Below, in pieces: positions 13,116-24,075 of a stretch of DNA of 64,000 nucleotides (its first letter is position 1; each line of letters begins with the position of its first letter). The position numbers and the translations under genes are program-made. This DNA comes from Lathyrus oleraceus (taxonomy: Eukaryota > Streptophyta > Magnoliopsida > Fabales > Fabaceae): contig NC_066581.1 in assembly GCF_024323335.1 (NCBI RefSeq), forward strand, positions 178,119,330-178,183,329. Reading direction: 5' to 3'. The notes under the pieces are model-generated. The model searched no databases, had not been told where the DNA came from, and was given only the letters and a program-made list of their open reading frames with translations.

Positions 13116-16059
13116 TATTTCTTTGTCTTTTCGGCATTACCCTATAGCGGAAACCATGCTAGCCCACGTTCTGGTAATAGCCACCTTACTCTTGGGTTCA
13201 TCTTTTCACCCTCGTTGGAGTTCAAAACATTATTCTTTAGTTTAGACCATACCTTGATCACACTTCTTTTCATCTCCCACCATTAGTTCTTTGAACTACG
13301 GAGCTCTGAATTCCTCATTACACTATGAGAATATGTAGGCATGGGGGCCCTAATCCTCACCAAGCACTTTATTTATTTCTCTTCCTTTCCCATTATTTTG
13401 CAAGTAATCTTTAGATATAACACCTATTCGAGGGAGAACAATCAAAACGGTTCCCATGGAGTACCATGGATGTTTGGGGTGCTAATACCTTCCCCTTGCA
13501 TAACCGACTTCCTTACCCAGCATATCTCTTTCCCCAGGGTTTTATCGATGTTTTCCCTTTCCTTTGGGAATAAATAAAGTTCGATGGCGACTTTGTTGTA
13601 TGTTCTAGCGTGCGATATGTTCGGGTATATTTCCGCTAGCTTCATCATGATATGAAGATTATCCAAGTTTAATGATTAATTTTAATATGTCTTATTAAAC
13701 TTTGCTTCTTTGATAAATATCAAATTACACTTGCAAAGCCATGTACCATGAGGAAACATTATAGGTCCATTTTGGTCCTCATCATTGAACAAACAAAATT
13801 CCTCAACTTCTAAAATTCATAACTTCATCATCCAAACTCCAAATGCTACCAAATTTATGGTCAAATTTAATAGAATTGAAATAGATACAATTATGTAGAA
13901 GGATCCAAGTTCATTTGAAGCTGACATTAAAATTTATTTAAGGTGGAAAGAGGGTTTATTTGACTTTTAACTTAGAAAATTTCTAAGTATGTTTGATACC
14001 TCCATCTTCAAGGCCAACTTTCTCCATGTCCCAAGCTTCAAATTTAAAAAGTCTCAACATCAAAGTTGTTCCTCATGATGATAGTTTTCCAAAGAGTCCA
14101 AGATCACTTCATTTGGATGAATAATGAGGCACTTTCACATGAGTTCTTTCCATGGCTTGATTTAGAAAGTTTTGAACTTCAAACTTTGTACAACTTTGCA
14201 TGTCCTCATGTGATGACTTTAGTAGATTTCTTGCACATTGGAGTGGATTTCAATTATTGTTTGGGCTTGAACATGCACCCATGCACCAAAGGTTAGTCAA
14301 TTTTCATTCAAATTTAGAAAGGGGTGGAAATGAATTGCTTGGCCTATAAATTGAAATGCGTTAGCTCATAATTGACAAGGACCTTTGCCTAAGCTTTGTT
14401 AGCCATTGTCATAACCTCATAACAGAGAATACCTTGAAGTTTCTTTGAAATTGAGTTTTTGTTAAACTCAAGATTGTGAACAAAAACTCCAAGGATTCAT
14501 TTCCATTTTCATTCTATTAAACTTATACAATTAAGAGGAAGAGAAACCAAAACGAATTGCATCAAGAGTCAAGCTCAGAAGCTGCTTAAGGTGATTTTTC
14601 TCAAACTTTATCTCTTTGATTCTCCATCAATTCTCTAGATTTGGACTCGATTTTGTGATGGCTGAAGTCCTACCAATGAACGAAGTGTTCCTGAGTTATT
14701 TTGGACTTGAATCGAAGCAACTCAAGTTGGACACCTTGATTGTCATCTCCATTTTTCTAATTATAGAGTGAGAGATGGAACAATTGGATGTGATATTCGT
14801 GATCCTTGCATTTTTCTCTTTAAAATGGTATATGATCCATCAATTTCTGGAAGTTCTTTATCTTTTCAGTCCGGTGAGCCTCACCGGAGAAGATGACCGG
14901 AGCTAGGGCTCCGGTGGTGTTGTGGTGTGTCCCTCACCCTTGGATCTCATTCCCATCTTCTAATCTTGACCATTGCTTTTAATTGTCAAGCGTGTACATC
15001 CATTGACTTTGGAACTGGTAGAACACGCACTCCTGGTCATCAGATTTGCCACCTCAATTAATGAGGGAGGTCTGATGGATCTTGTTTTTTCTGTTTTATT
15101 TTATTTTCTAAATGATTTTTAAATAGCTTTTCTTCCAAAATTCATTATAAATTCATTTTTTATCCAAAAATTATGGGACCAACACCAAAAAACCACAAAT
15201 ATTTTCCTCTTCCCATTTTGTATTTAAAAATAATTTTTGGATTAAGTTTGATATTTTTGGTGAATTTTGTGATTTTTAACTTGTTTTAATTAGTTTTTAA
15301 TTACTTCTGACTTTTAAAAAATGCCAAAAAAATTAGTCAATGATCCTTTGACTTTGATTGACCTATGATAAATCCCTTGGCCATTTATTTGGTGTTTTGA
15401 AAGGGTTTTAGGTTTTTGATCTTTAAAAACTTATTTTCTTCATTTTTTAAAATTGTTTAAAAATAGTTTAATTGATTTAATGCTTTCATGAGCTTTTATA
15501 TTGACTTTGTGTTGACCTTACTTCTGTTTGACCTTGGTCTTGGTTGAATTTCACTTTGACTTGGTGAATACCATTGGATTTATGGGGTTGATGAAGTTTG
15601 AACTTCATCCCTCAAGATGAATTAATGGTATTGATCAAGCGAGGTTCATCCCTTGACCAATTTCGGGATCCTCTTCACCTATTTTATCCATCTTCATCTC
15701 ATTTCTTCCACAACCATCTCTTGGCCAATGACTTCTCATGGATCATTTGCTAGTTAATTCATCAATGATCTTGTGTCAGATGAATCAACATGAGCTTGAT
15801 CGAGATATGCACATCCCCTCTTGTTTTTGTGTGTGGTATGATTTAGGAGCTTGGTCTTGATACCTTGTCTCTAGCATGCATTAACACCAACATTATTATT
15901 GACCAGCCTCAAATAGTTGTGACTTCTACATAAGTCCAATTACGATTGCTTAACATAGTGCTAAATTTATCCCAAAGGCAGTGGCATTTTTGTAAGTGAG
16001 ATTGTAAGTCTCCTATTCCTCGTGGTATTGTGTGAAAAAAATTCTCCTTTTCCATTTGT

Positions 16060-16180
16060 GAGATCTAGTGGCATACTTGTTGATTTTATCCAAGTTAGAG
16101 CCCTTCTATTAAATTATGTATAGGTTCATATTTTCATGCTTGTGAGTGGATAGTTGAGTGTTCTCCAAAAAATGACTAAA
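16060..16180 (+). repeat. Internal repeat pair in LTR, copy 1
   Basis: The segment 'agtggcatacttgttgatttta' followed by 'tccaag.t.gagccct' recurs about 1.2 kb further on (17262-17370) with 'gttgagt.ttctcc' at a similar distance. It looks like an old internal duplication within the LTR. Confidence 0.6.
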
Positions 16181-17255
16181 ACATTTTTTCTTCTTTCAGT
16201 AACATCTTATTAACTTTACTTTAGTGTCATTTACTTCATGTTTTTATTTCTTGTTATTTACTTTATGCTTTTATTTTAGCATATCATATCATATTTTCTC
16301 TTTGCCCACTTGGACCTATTGTTTATGCTTCAGTCATTTTTATTTTGCTCACTTGAGCCATTATATTTGTGCTTGTGATTTTGTTTTCTTTGTGTTTTTA
16401 GGATCTTAAAACACTTAATAAAAACAAAAACCCTAAAAAACATATTGGGGGACTGTTGGATCTCTATCTGTGACTTGATTTGGACCTATGGACTTAGAGT
16501 AGACAACATCCCTGAGTTGTGGAAGATACTTGGTCAATGCCATTCATCTGACACAAGCTTGAGAGACTCCCTTGGGTTTATCTGATACACTCTTTCTCTT
16601 TGTCTAAATTGTTATTTTGATCTTATTGTTATCATTTGATGTTTTCTCTTTAAGTATGTTTCAAGGGATTTTTCATCTGATACACATAAAGGACATTGAA
16701 GATTGCTTGCTTAGGAGTGCTTGCTTGGATGTTTGGTTATCTTTATTTGATACCATTGGTCTTCTTATTAATTTCTTGGATGATTATAGCTTTATTTGTT
16801 TGCTTGACAATCCAAAGGAAATGGGTTTCTATCTGACATTATTATCTTGTGGATGTGTCCCATAGGTTAGATCTTTTCAACTATAAACTCTTAATCTTGT
16901 CTAGGATAGTCCTTTCATCTCCTCCTTCTTCTTTAATTTCAAAATCTCTCTCTCATTTTTAAAACTTCTTTGCTTGTTATTTTTCAACTTAGACTTGTTT
17001 TAATGAGTAGAAACCTTGGTTGTATGCCATTGATTTTCAAACTACTTTCTTAATCAAACTTGTAAAAAGACTTAAGCATATTGACTTTATTTTCAAAAAG
17101 ACCAAAAAGAACTCACAATCTCATATAATCATTTTGGCCACTTTGTTCCTTTTTCCTTTTAAACTTTTCAAAAGAAATCATTTAGATTTAAGTTATCATT
17201 AGTTGAGATGTAATTCTCCCATTCCATGATATGTTGAGTGTAAGACTTTCCATTT

Positions 17256-17370
17256 ACTAGGGATTAGTGGCATACTTTTTGATTTAATCCAAGTTTGAGC
17301 CCTCCCTCTTAAGTGTAGTAAAGCTCTCATTATCGGTGAATGTTTGGTTGAGTATTCTCCCATTTATAAC
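17256..17370 (+). repeat. Internal repeat pair in LTR, copy 2
   Basis: Partner of the repeat at 16060-16180. The shared core is 'agtggcatact.tttgattt.atccaag.t.gagccct'. The intervening 1.2 kb carries no recognisable gene. Confidence 0.6.
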
Positions 17371-17822
17371 AAAATATCTCTAAGCTTTTGTTAAAATCAA
17401 TCCACCCATCTTTTGAAATTTTTACCACAAACTACGCGGTATTGATCCCTCATTTTATGTTGGTACGTAGGCATGAGACCAAAAGTCGTATCAAACACAA
17501 AAATGTAAATAATGAATTCTTTTCTCATCCCCTCATTCTATTTTAAAACAAACATCTTTTTCAACCAAAACACTTACACACAAAAAGGGTTCCCTAGGAG
17601 TACCTAGGACACTTTGGGTGCTAATACCTTCCCTCTATGTAACCAACCCTCTTACCTGTAATCTCTTATATTTTATTAGTTTTGATTTGAAAACTTCTTA
17701 TCTTTGGGTTTTGTTCGTACTTTCTCCCTTTTCCTTTGGAAATAATAAAAGTGCGGTGGCGACTCTGGTTTTATTGACGTTGAGTTAACCAATAGCTCAA
17801 TGGTCATGAATTTACCGCTACA

Positions 17823-18937
17823 TATCACACTTGAGGGTAGGCTCAATTACACTCTTCTGAGTAATGTCATCTGCAACTTTCTTCTTCCTGATTAAGGACA
17901 CACCCAATTCATCTTCTTCTTCTTCTACCTCAATCTTAGACAACTCCCTCAACTTTTTCTTCTTTAAATGTGCTTCTTAAATGAAGGAAACAAAAGCAAC
18001 CTTCTTAGGAGACTTTCCACTTCTAGTTTTCGAGGCATCAGTTCAATAGTTGTAATAACTTCTTCAACTTCCTTCTTGATTGATCTCTTCTTAGACGGTT
18101 TCTAAACATCCTTCAGAACAACTAAAGTCTTCTGCTTCCTCTTATTAGAAGATTTAAAAACATCAGTAGGCTTGTCAGGAATATCTTCGCATCTGGGTTT
18201 TTTCCTTCCTTTAAAGATTGTATGATGAAATTCTTGATTACCTCAGGGTTATCCATATTGGTAATGATATGATAGTCCTCAAGATAATCAGAATTGGTAC
18301 ATCTAACAGATAGGGGAATCTTTGAAGCAGCCATATCACTTTTCTTCATCAGTTTCATGTTAGCCAGAATAGAAGCAGATAAGATATTTCTATAAATCTC
18401 CTTTAGATCTCCATTGTCAGCCAAGTTTTTAAGGGCATCAACTAGACGACCTTGAAAGAACAACTCTGACAACAACCTAGCATAAGGCGCATTATTCTTG
18501 TGAAGCTTTGTGCTATCATTGATTGCTTCACACAGATGGTTGAAAATGTAAGCTGATAGATTTATCTTGTCTTTATTCTTCAGGTATAAAATGAAGTGTT
18601 TGTGATCCCATGAAATCTGATAAGTACTTACTTCTCTGGGAATTAGACAAACAATTAAAATCTTGAACAGAAGCCTAAATACCTTCTTCATGTTCTTGAC
18701 CTTTCCAAATTCAGAAGAATATATATTTCCTGTATTCTCAAACAAACACCACATGATCACATCTGCTTTAGGATTGTTGTCTTTGGTGCCCACAACAAAT
18801 CTACTAGAGTTTGGTGAACACACGAGTTTAGAAATAGTTTTCTGAGTAATGACAATATCAACACTCATTACATCATATCTTATTTCAACCTCTTCAAACT
18901 TCTTCAAGACTACTTCTTTTCTTGTCTTCCCCTTCAA
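17823..18937 (-). pseudogene. SIRE env-like gene remnant, minus strand
   Basis: A 271-codon open minus frame (18937 to 18122, no ATG start) encodes a protein with segments such as EFGKVKNMKKVFRLLFKIL and AYIFNHLCEAI. This is the carboxy-terminal core of the env-like (putative plant transposon protein) gene that follows pol in SIRE/Maximus Ty1-copia elements. From 18121 to 17823 the same gene continues with stops (a Lys-rich segment, then a stretch resembling the usual ITQKSVIEP tail). The right side is cut by an abrupt switch to plus-strand SIRE gag at about 18938. The left side is cut by the Ogre LTR ending at 17822. It is a non-functional fragment whose own LTRs are absent. Confidence 0.7.
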
Positions 18938-20163
18938 GGAATTGTCCTATGAATATCCTTGAAATTGCTAATGCCTCAGGAGCCCTGGCTGAGAAGATGT
19001 CAGATGAAAAACTAGTGAGGAAAATACTCAGGTCACTTCCTAAGAGATTTTCCATGAAAGTGACAGCCATAGAAGAGTATCAAGACATTTGCAATATGAG
19101 AGTGGATGAGCTAATTGGATCCCTCCAAACATTTGAGTTGGGAATGTGTGATGGATCCGAAAAGAAAGTCAAAAGCATAACCTTCTTGTCAAACACTAAA
19201 GAGAATGAGGAAGAAAATGGTCAAGATACTGATGAATATCTGGCAAATGATATAGCATTACTGGGAAGACAATTCAACAAACTTCTGAAAAAGATGGATG
19301 TAAGGTTTAAGTCTAATGTCAAGAACATCTCATCTGACATCAGTAGGTCCAATAATGCTGGAAGAAGAACAATATCTGATGAAAAGTCCAAAGAAGGAAA
19401 AGGAGTTCAGTGCCATGAATGTGATGGGTATGGACACATTAGAGCTGAATGTGGGACCTACCTCAAGAAACAGAAGAAGAGTCTTGCTACTACTTGGTCT
19501 GATGAAAGTGAAACAGAAGGAGAGTTTGCAAATCTTGTGACTGCCTTGACTGGAAGATGGGGTTCTGATGAAGACTCAAGTGATGATGAAGTAACCTTTG
19601 ATGAGTTAGCCACTACCTACAGAAAGTTGTGTCACAGAAGTGAAGAAGTGTGTCAACAAGTGGAAAGTCAGAAGAAAGTGATAACACAACTGGAGAATGA
19701 GAAGACAGAACACCTGGAAACCATCTCTAAGTTGAAGACTGAAACAGTGTTCTTGAACTCCAAACTGGATGAGATGACAAAGTATGTCAGAATGCTAAAC
19801 AATGGATCTGACACCCTAGACAAAATTCTTCAGACTGGAAAAATGGCAGGAGACAAGTCTGGCCTTGGGTTCAATGAATCCAAACCTGAGTGTAGTCACA
19901 CTGGTAGCAAACCAAAGATGTCACAACATCATAAGGAAAGACAACATAAAGGAAAACACCAAAGATGGAGATGTCATTACTGTGGAAAATTTGGCCACAT
20001 AAAACCATTCTGCTATAAGTTGTATGGTTATCCTAGTCTTTCTCATCATCAACCTAGACCCAAACATCACATCCCTGTCAACAGAAAACAATGGGTTCCT
20101 AAGACTGGTGTTACTAACCTGATAGCTCACACTTCCTTTAGAGTTTCAGCCAAAGAAGACTAG
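18938..20163 (+). CDS. gag: SIRE Ty1-copia Gag, 5'-truncated
   Basis: The frame is open on the left without an ATG, because the amino-terminal half of gag is missing. It opens inside the UBN2-type capsid region (RKILRSLPKRFSMKVTAIEE). A first zinc knuckle CHECDGYGHIRAEC, a good CX2CX4HX4C, lies at 19411-19452. A predicted coiled coil follows (about 19636-19790, rich in E, K, Q and L). A second knuckle CHYCGKFGHIKPFC lies at 19972-20013. Two knuckles flanking a coiled coil is the SIRE/Maximus pattern. The frame stops at TAG 20161-20163, where the family has Trp just before the protease; a TGG to TAG change explains it. The downstream frame is the same. Part of the element whose 3' LTR is at 45034-45991. 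Confidence 0.85.
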
Positions 20164-21693
20164 TATTTTGACAGTGGATGCTCCAGACACATGACTAGAA
20201 GCAAAAGCTTGCTAATTGATCTTCATCCTCATGCCACCAGATATGTAACCTTTGGTGATGGAGCAAAGGGGGAAATAAAGGGGATTGGAAAGTTAAACTG
20301 CCCTGGAGTCCCTAACCTTGACAATGTCCTACTTGTTAAAGGACTGACTGCAAACCTAATCAGCATCAGTCAACTATGTGACCAAGGTATAAATATAAAC
20401 TTCACAAAAACTGAATGTCAGATTACTAATAAAGAAAATGAAGTAATCATGAAAGGAGTCAGGTCTAAAGACAACTGCTATATGTGGAGTTCTCAAGAAA
20501 CTGGTTGTTCATCAATGTGTAGTCTAGCCAAAGAAGAAGAAGTGAAGATATGGCATCAAAAATTGGGCCATCTGCATCTTAAAGGAATGAAGAGGATTAT
20601 ATATGTCGAAGCTGTTAGAGGAATCCCAAACTTCAAGAGTGATGAAGGAATATTTTTAGACTACTCAACAAACAGCAGAGCATTTAGAGTCTTTAATTCC
20701 AGAACAAAAGTAATGATGGAATCTATCAATGTTGTGGTTGATGATCAACAGACTGATATCACAGATGATTTTGAGACATCTCAAAATGATGCCACAGTTG
20801 ATTTCCCAGATAAAAGTAATGAGAGTGAACTCACTCAAGTTGAACCTGAAGCTGACAAAATTAATAAGGGACCCTCTATCAGAATTCAGAAGGATCATCC
20901 TAAAGATCTCATTATAGGAGACCCAAATAAAGGGGTCACAACTAGATCAAGGGAAGTGATCTCACATGGCTGTTTTGTGTCCAAGATTGAGTCTAGGAAT
21001 GTCAAGGAAGCCTTGACTGATGAATTCTTGATCAATGCCATGCAGGAAGAATTAGGCCAATTCAAGAGAAATGAAGTATGGGAATTGGTTCCAAGACCTA
21101 AAGGAATAAATGTTATTGGAACAAAGTGGGTTTATAAGAATAAATCTGATGAACAAGGGGTGGTTACTAAAACTAAAGCAAGATTAGTAGCACAAGGATA
21201 CACTAAAATTGAAGGAGTTGACTTTGATGAAACATTTGCCCTTGTACCTCGTCTTGAGTCCATTAGACTATTGCTTGGAGTGGCATGTATTCTGAAGTTT
21301 AAATTGTTCCAAATGGATGTAAAAAGTGCCTTCTTGAATGGTTACTTAAATGAGGAAGTGTATGTTGAACAACCTAAAGGGTTTACAGATCCAAATCTTC
21401 CAAAGCATGTGTATAAGTTGAGGAAAGCCCTTTATGGTTTGAAACAAGCTCCTAGGGCTTGGTATGATAGACTCACAGTGTTTCTCATTAACAATGGATA
21501 CAGGAAGGGAGGCATTGACAAGACCTTATTTGTTAAGAATGAAGGAGGAAAACTCATGGTGGCTCAAATATATGTGGATGATATTGTGTTTGGTGGGATG
21601 TCAGATCAGATGGTCGAACATTTTATTAAACAAATGCAGTCTGAATTTGAAATAAGCCTTGTTGGAGAGCTGACCTATTTTCTTGAGCTATAA
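20164..21693 (+). pseudogene. pol: SIRE protease, partial integrase and reverse transcriptase
   Basis: This is the same frame as gag. It starts with the aspartic protease motif YFDSGCSRHMT, then the GAG-pre-integrase region (WHQKLGHLHLKGMKRI, near 20550-20600). At about 20637-20640 the sequence jumps in frame from ...GIPNFK to SDEGIFLDYS. The whole integrase zinc/catalytic DDE core, roughly 250-300 residues in relatives, is therefore absent. Reverse transcriptase follows with MDVKSAFLNG (about 21316), YGLKQAPRAWYD (about 21436) and YVDDIVFG (about 21571). A TAA at 21691-21693 replaces the usual Gln in LGLQVKQ and ends the frame. The element cannot encode its own integrase. Confidence 0.85.
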
Positions 21694-22517
21694 GTCAAGC
21701 AGATGGAAGATTCCATCTTTCTATCTCAAAGCAAATATGCCAAAAACATTGTTAAGAAGTTTGGCATGGAGAATGCAAGTCATAAAAGGACACTTGCTCC
21801 TACTCATCTGAAAGTCTCTAAAGATGAAAATGGTGTTAGTGTAGATCAAAGTCTCTATAGAAGCATGATAGGGAGTCTGCTATATCTCACAGCAAGCAGA
21901 CCTGACATTGCTTTTGATGTAGGTGTTTGTGCTAGATATCCAGTTGAACCAAAAGTCAGCCACATAAACCAAGTGAAAAGGATACTGAAATATGTCAATG
22001 GCACCAGTGACTATGGGATGTTGTACACTCATGGATCTGGATCTATGCTGACTGGATACTATGATGTTGACTGGGCTGGAAGTGCTGATGATAGGAAAAG
22101 CACATCAGGAGGATGTTTCTTCTTGGGGAACAACATAATATCATGGTTTATTAAGAACCAAATTGTGTGTCTCTGTCCACTACTGAAGTTGAATACATAG
22201 CAGCTGAAAGTAGTTATTCTTAACTGGTTTGGATGAAACAGATGTTGACTGAATACAATGTCACACAAGATGTCATGACATTGTATTGTGACAACCTGAG
22301 TGCTATAAATATTTCTAAGAATCCTATTCAACACAGCAGGACAAAACATATTGATATTCGTCATCATTTTATTAGAGAACTAGTGGAAGAGAAAATCATA
22401 GCCCTGGAGCATGTTGCTACTGAAATGCAGTTAGCTGATATATTTACAAAGACTTTGGATAATCAATTTGAATGTCTAAGAGGGAAATTAGGGATTTGTA
22501 TCTATGAGAATTTATAG
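21694..22517 (+). pseudogene. pol: SIRE RT carboxy end and RNase H, broken
   Basis: The frame continues from the RT without a shift, with VKQMEDSIFLSQSKYA, the SRPDIAFDVG block and DWAGSADDRKSTSG. A one-base loss near 22160-22165 then shifts the frame. The remainder, in another frame, carries the STTEVEYIAAES and LVWMKQML blocks, a TAA at 22221-22223 in that frame, then YCDNLSAINISKNP, HSRTKHIDIRHHFIRE and ADIFTKTL, ending at 22517. Order and motifs are those of Ty1-copia RNase H. It is a decayed end of the SIRE pol gene. Confidence 0.83.
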
Positions 22518-22724
22518 CAATTAATTTGGAATGGAAAAGGTAATAAAAATATTGTCTGCCCACTTAAAAGAAAGTGCTCCATTTATGGTAAATCATCACC
22601 TAGTATTGGAACTTCCATCCATAGCCTTTTCACACGCAACCTCTACTCAAACATTTCCACCTTCCTTCAACTTCATCAACCTTCTCTGCTAGGGCAACAT
22701 AACCTTTTTCACAAGAACAACAAG
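22518..22724 (+). other. Spacer between SIRE pol and env-like gene
   Basis: No coding signal. It is rich in CT and A tracts just before the ATG at 22725, as expected for the untranslated lead into the SIRE env-like ORF, which may be reached by splicing or internal translation in this group. Confidence 0.5.
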
Positions 22725-23935
22725 ATGTCACAACATCCTTCACCATCTGGTTCTAAAACTACCAATCCTACGCACAAAGCTAGAACGCCCTCTATGGACT
22801 TTCTTAATGAAGACATTTTGGACGTGATTCCTCTATCTGTCATTCCAGGTGACGCTCCTGGTTCATCCTCCACTACATGCCCTACTCAAGGTAACAGTTC
22901 CAATATCCCCTCCAGCTCTACTTATACTCTTAGCTCTAAGGACGACATGCATCACACTGATCGTGTCATTAGAAATATTGTCACAAGGATCCTCAATGAG
23001 GGACACTCTATAAAGGGAGTTTCTACTGCTCTATCAAGAAGGGGCCCCTTTTCCTGAGGTTGGACCTCACAATGAGAAGGAGGATGATTCCTCTAGGTCT
23101 GAAAAAGATATAGCCACTGAAGGATTATGCGCTTTAGGGCAAACTTTGTCTAGTAAGAAATTTTTGGCATCTGTCAATGCTTCACAATCTAAGAAGCATA
23201 ATTCTACAAAGAAGGTGATTGACCTGGAAGATGAGAGCTCGGATGATGAAGATGATAGCTTGCTTCATCACTTGAAGCCTAGTGTGGCTAAGAGGATGAA
23301 GACCAGAAAGGGTAGGCCTATGGTTGAAAGGATGATAGCCAAAACTGCTAAGAAGGCTACTGCTGTAGGCCCATCAAAGTCTTTGAGTAAAGTGGAGGTG
23401 AAGAAGAGAAAAGTAAGAGAAAGTTATAACTCAGATGAAGATGTTGAAGAAGATGTCCCTGACATCTCTCCTGTCAAAAGGATAACTATTAGGAAATCCC
23501 CTGCAAAAGTTATTGTTGTACACTTGGATAATATTTCCTTCCATCTTGAAGATGGAGCAGCAAAATGGAAGTTTGTAATCCAAAGAAGAGTGGTTGTGGA
23601 AAGAAAACTGGACAAGGATGCTATGGAGGTTAAAGAGGTCATGGACCTGATTAAAACTGATGGACTAATGAAAAGTGTTGTTGGGTTAACTCAGTGTTAT
23701 GAAGGACTGGTGAAAGAATTTGTAGTGAACATCCCTGAGGACATTGCTGATAAAAAATAGCAAAGAGTTTTGTAAGGTGTTTGTTAGAGGGAAGTGTATC
23801 GATTTTTCTCCAACTGTGATTAATAAGTTTCTAGGAAGAGGAACAGAAGGTGCATGTGAACTAGAAGCCACAGACAATGAGGTATGTAGGGAAATAAATG
23901 CTAGACAGGTCAAGGAGTGGCCTAGCAAGAAGTGT
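22725..23935 (+). pseudogene. SIRE env-like gene, amino-terminal two thirds
   Basis: Starts at ATG 22725 with a Ser/Thr/Pro-rich region, continues with an acidic/basic region (SSDDEDDS, EDVEEDVPD) and reaches the conserved block EFVVNIPEDIAD. This order is that of the env-like ORF of SIRE/Maximus Ty1-copia elements; a role in envelope function is unproven for the family. Two frame breaks are visible: near 23045-23055 in the run AAGGGGCCCC, and near 23752-23757 in a run of six A. The next block (KVFVRGKCIDFSPTVINKFLG) is in a third frame and ends at 23935, where an Ogre LTR tip abuts it. The central part of the gene is missing from this locus. Confidence 0.75.
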
Positions 23936-24011
23936 AATACCCCAAAATTTACTCTTCATTTTTCTTGGAAGCTTGGGATTATGTGTCTTACATTTCATTA
24001 GCATCATACTG
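23936..24011 (+). mobile_element. 76-bp Ogre LTR tip inside env-like gene
   Basis: Starts TGTAATACCCCAAAATTTAC and matches the first ~76 bp of the solo LTR at 24076 with about one difference, then switches at once to env-like coding sequence. Left flank is ...agcaagaag. It is the remnant of an LTR whose remainder, and the env segment beside it, were deleted. Confidence 0.8.
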
Positions 24012-24075
24012 AAAGAAGCTTTGGAGGCTCTGATTGAAAGCTTAGATCAATGTGATAGAGTTAATGTTGGACAAG
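24012..24075 (+). pseudogene. SIRE env-like gene, penultimate fragment
   Basis: A 64-bp exon-like piece encoding KEALEALIESLDQCDRVNV, ended by the target-site copy ACAAG (24071-24075). The frame resumes beyond the solo LTR at 44311. It shows that the solo LTR landed in env-like coding DNA that was still collinear at that point. Confidence 0.7.

Larger units (their letters stand above)
6840..13644 (+). mobile_element. Ogre-type 3' LTR, plus strand, about 6.8 kb
   Basis: The LTR starts TGTTGTACCCCCAAATTTGC right after the PPT. It ends ...TTTCCGCTAGCTTCA at 13644, after the conserved 'gctaataccttccccttgcataaccgac' and 'gggaataaataaagttcgatggcgac' blocks. An independent fragment at 51165-51728 ends at the same base on the opposite strand, which confirms the 3' end. 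The length is large even for Ogre, so a minor insertion inside (most likely 7.9-9.9 kb, a CA/ATTCC-rich stretch) cannot be excluded. TATA-like sequences occur at 9411-9420 and 10841-10850. Open frames such as 9056-9418 have no recognisable product. Confidence 0.78.
13645..17822 (+). mobile_element. Older Ogre-type LTR, 5'-truncated, plus strand
   Basis: The right end carries the Ogre LTR 3' signature: 'gggtgctaataccttccctctatgtaaccaaccc' near 17615, then 'aataataaaagtgcggtggcgactctgg', ending ...TTTACCGCTACA at 17822. A candidate TATA box CTATAAATTG lies near 14345. The left edge is the end of the plus-strand Ogre at 13644, which is inserted in it, so the LTR start is outside the window. To the right lies env-like sequence in the opposite orientation, so this LTR was inserted in that SIRE remnant. 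No internal Ogre region follows, so it is either a solo LTR or a truncated copy. Confidence 0.7.
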
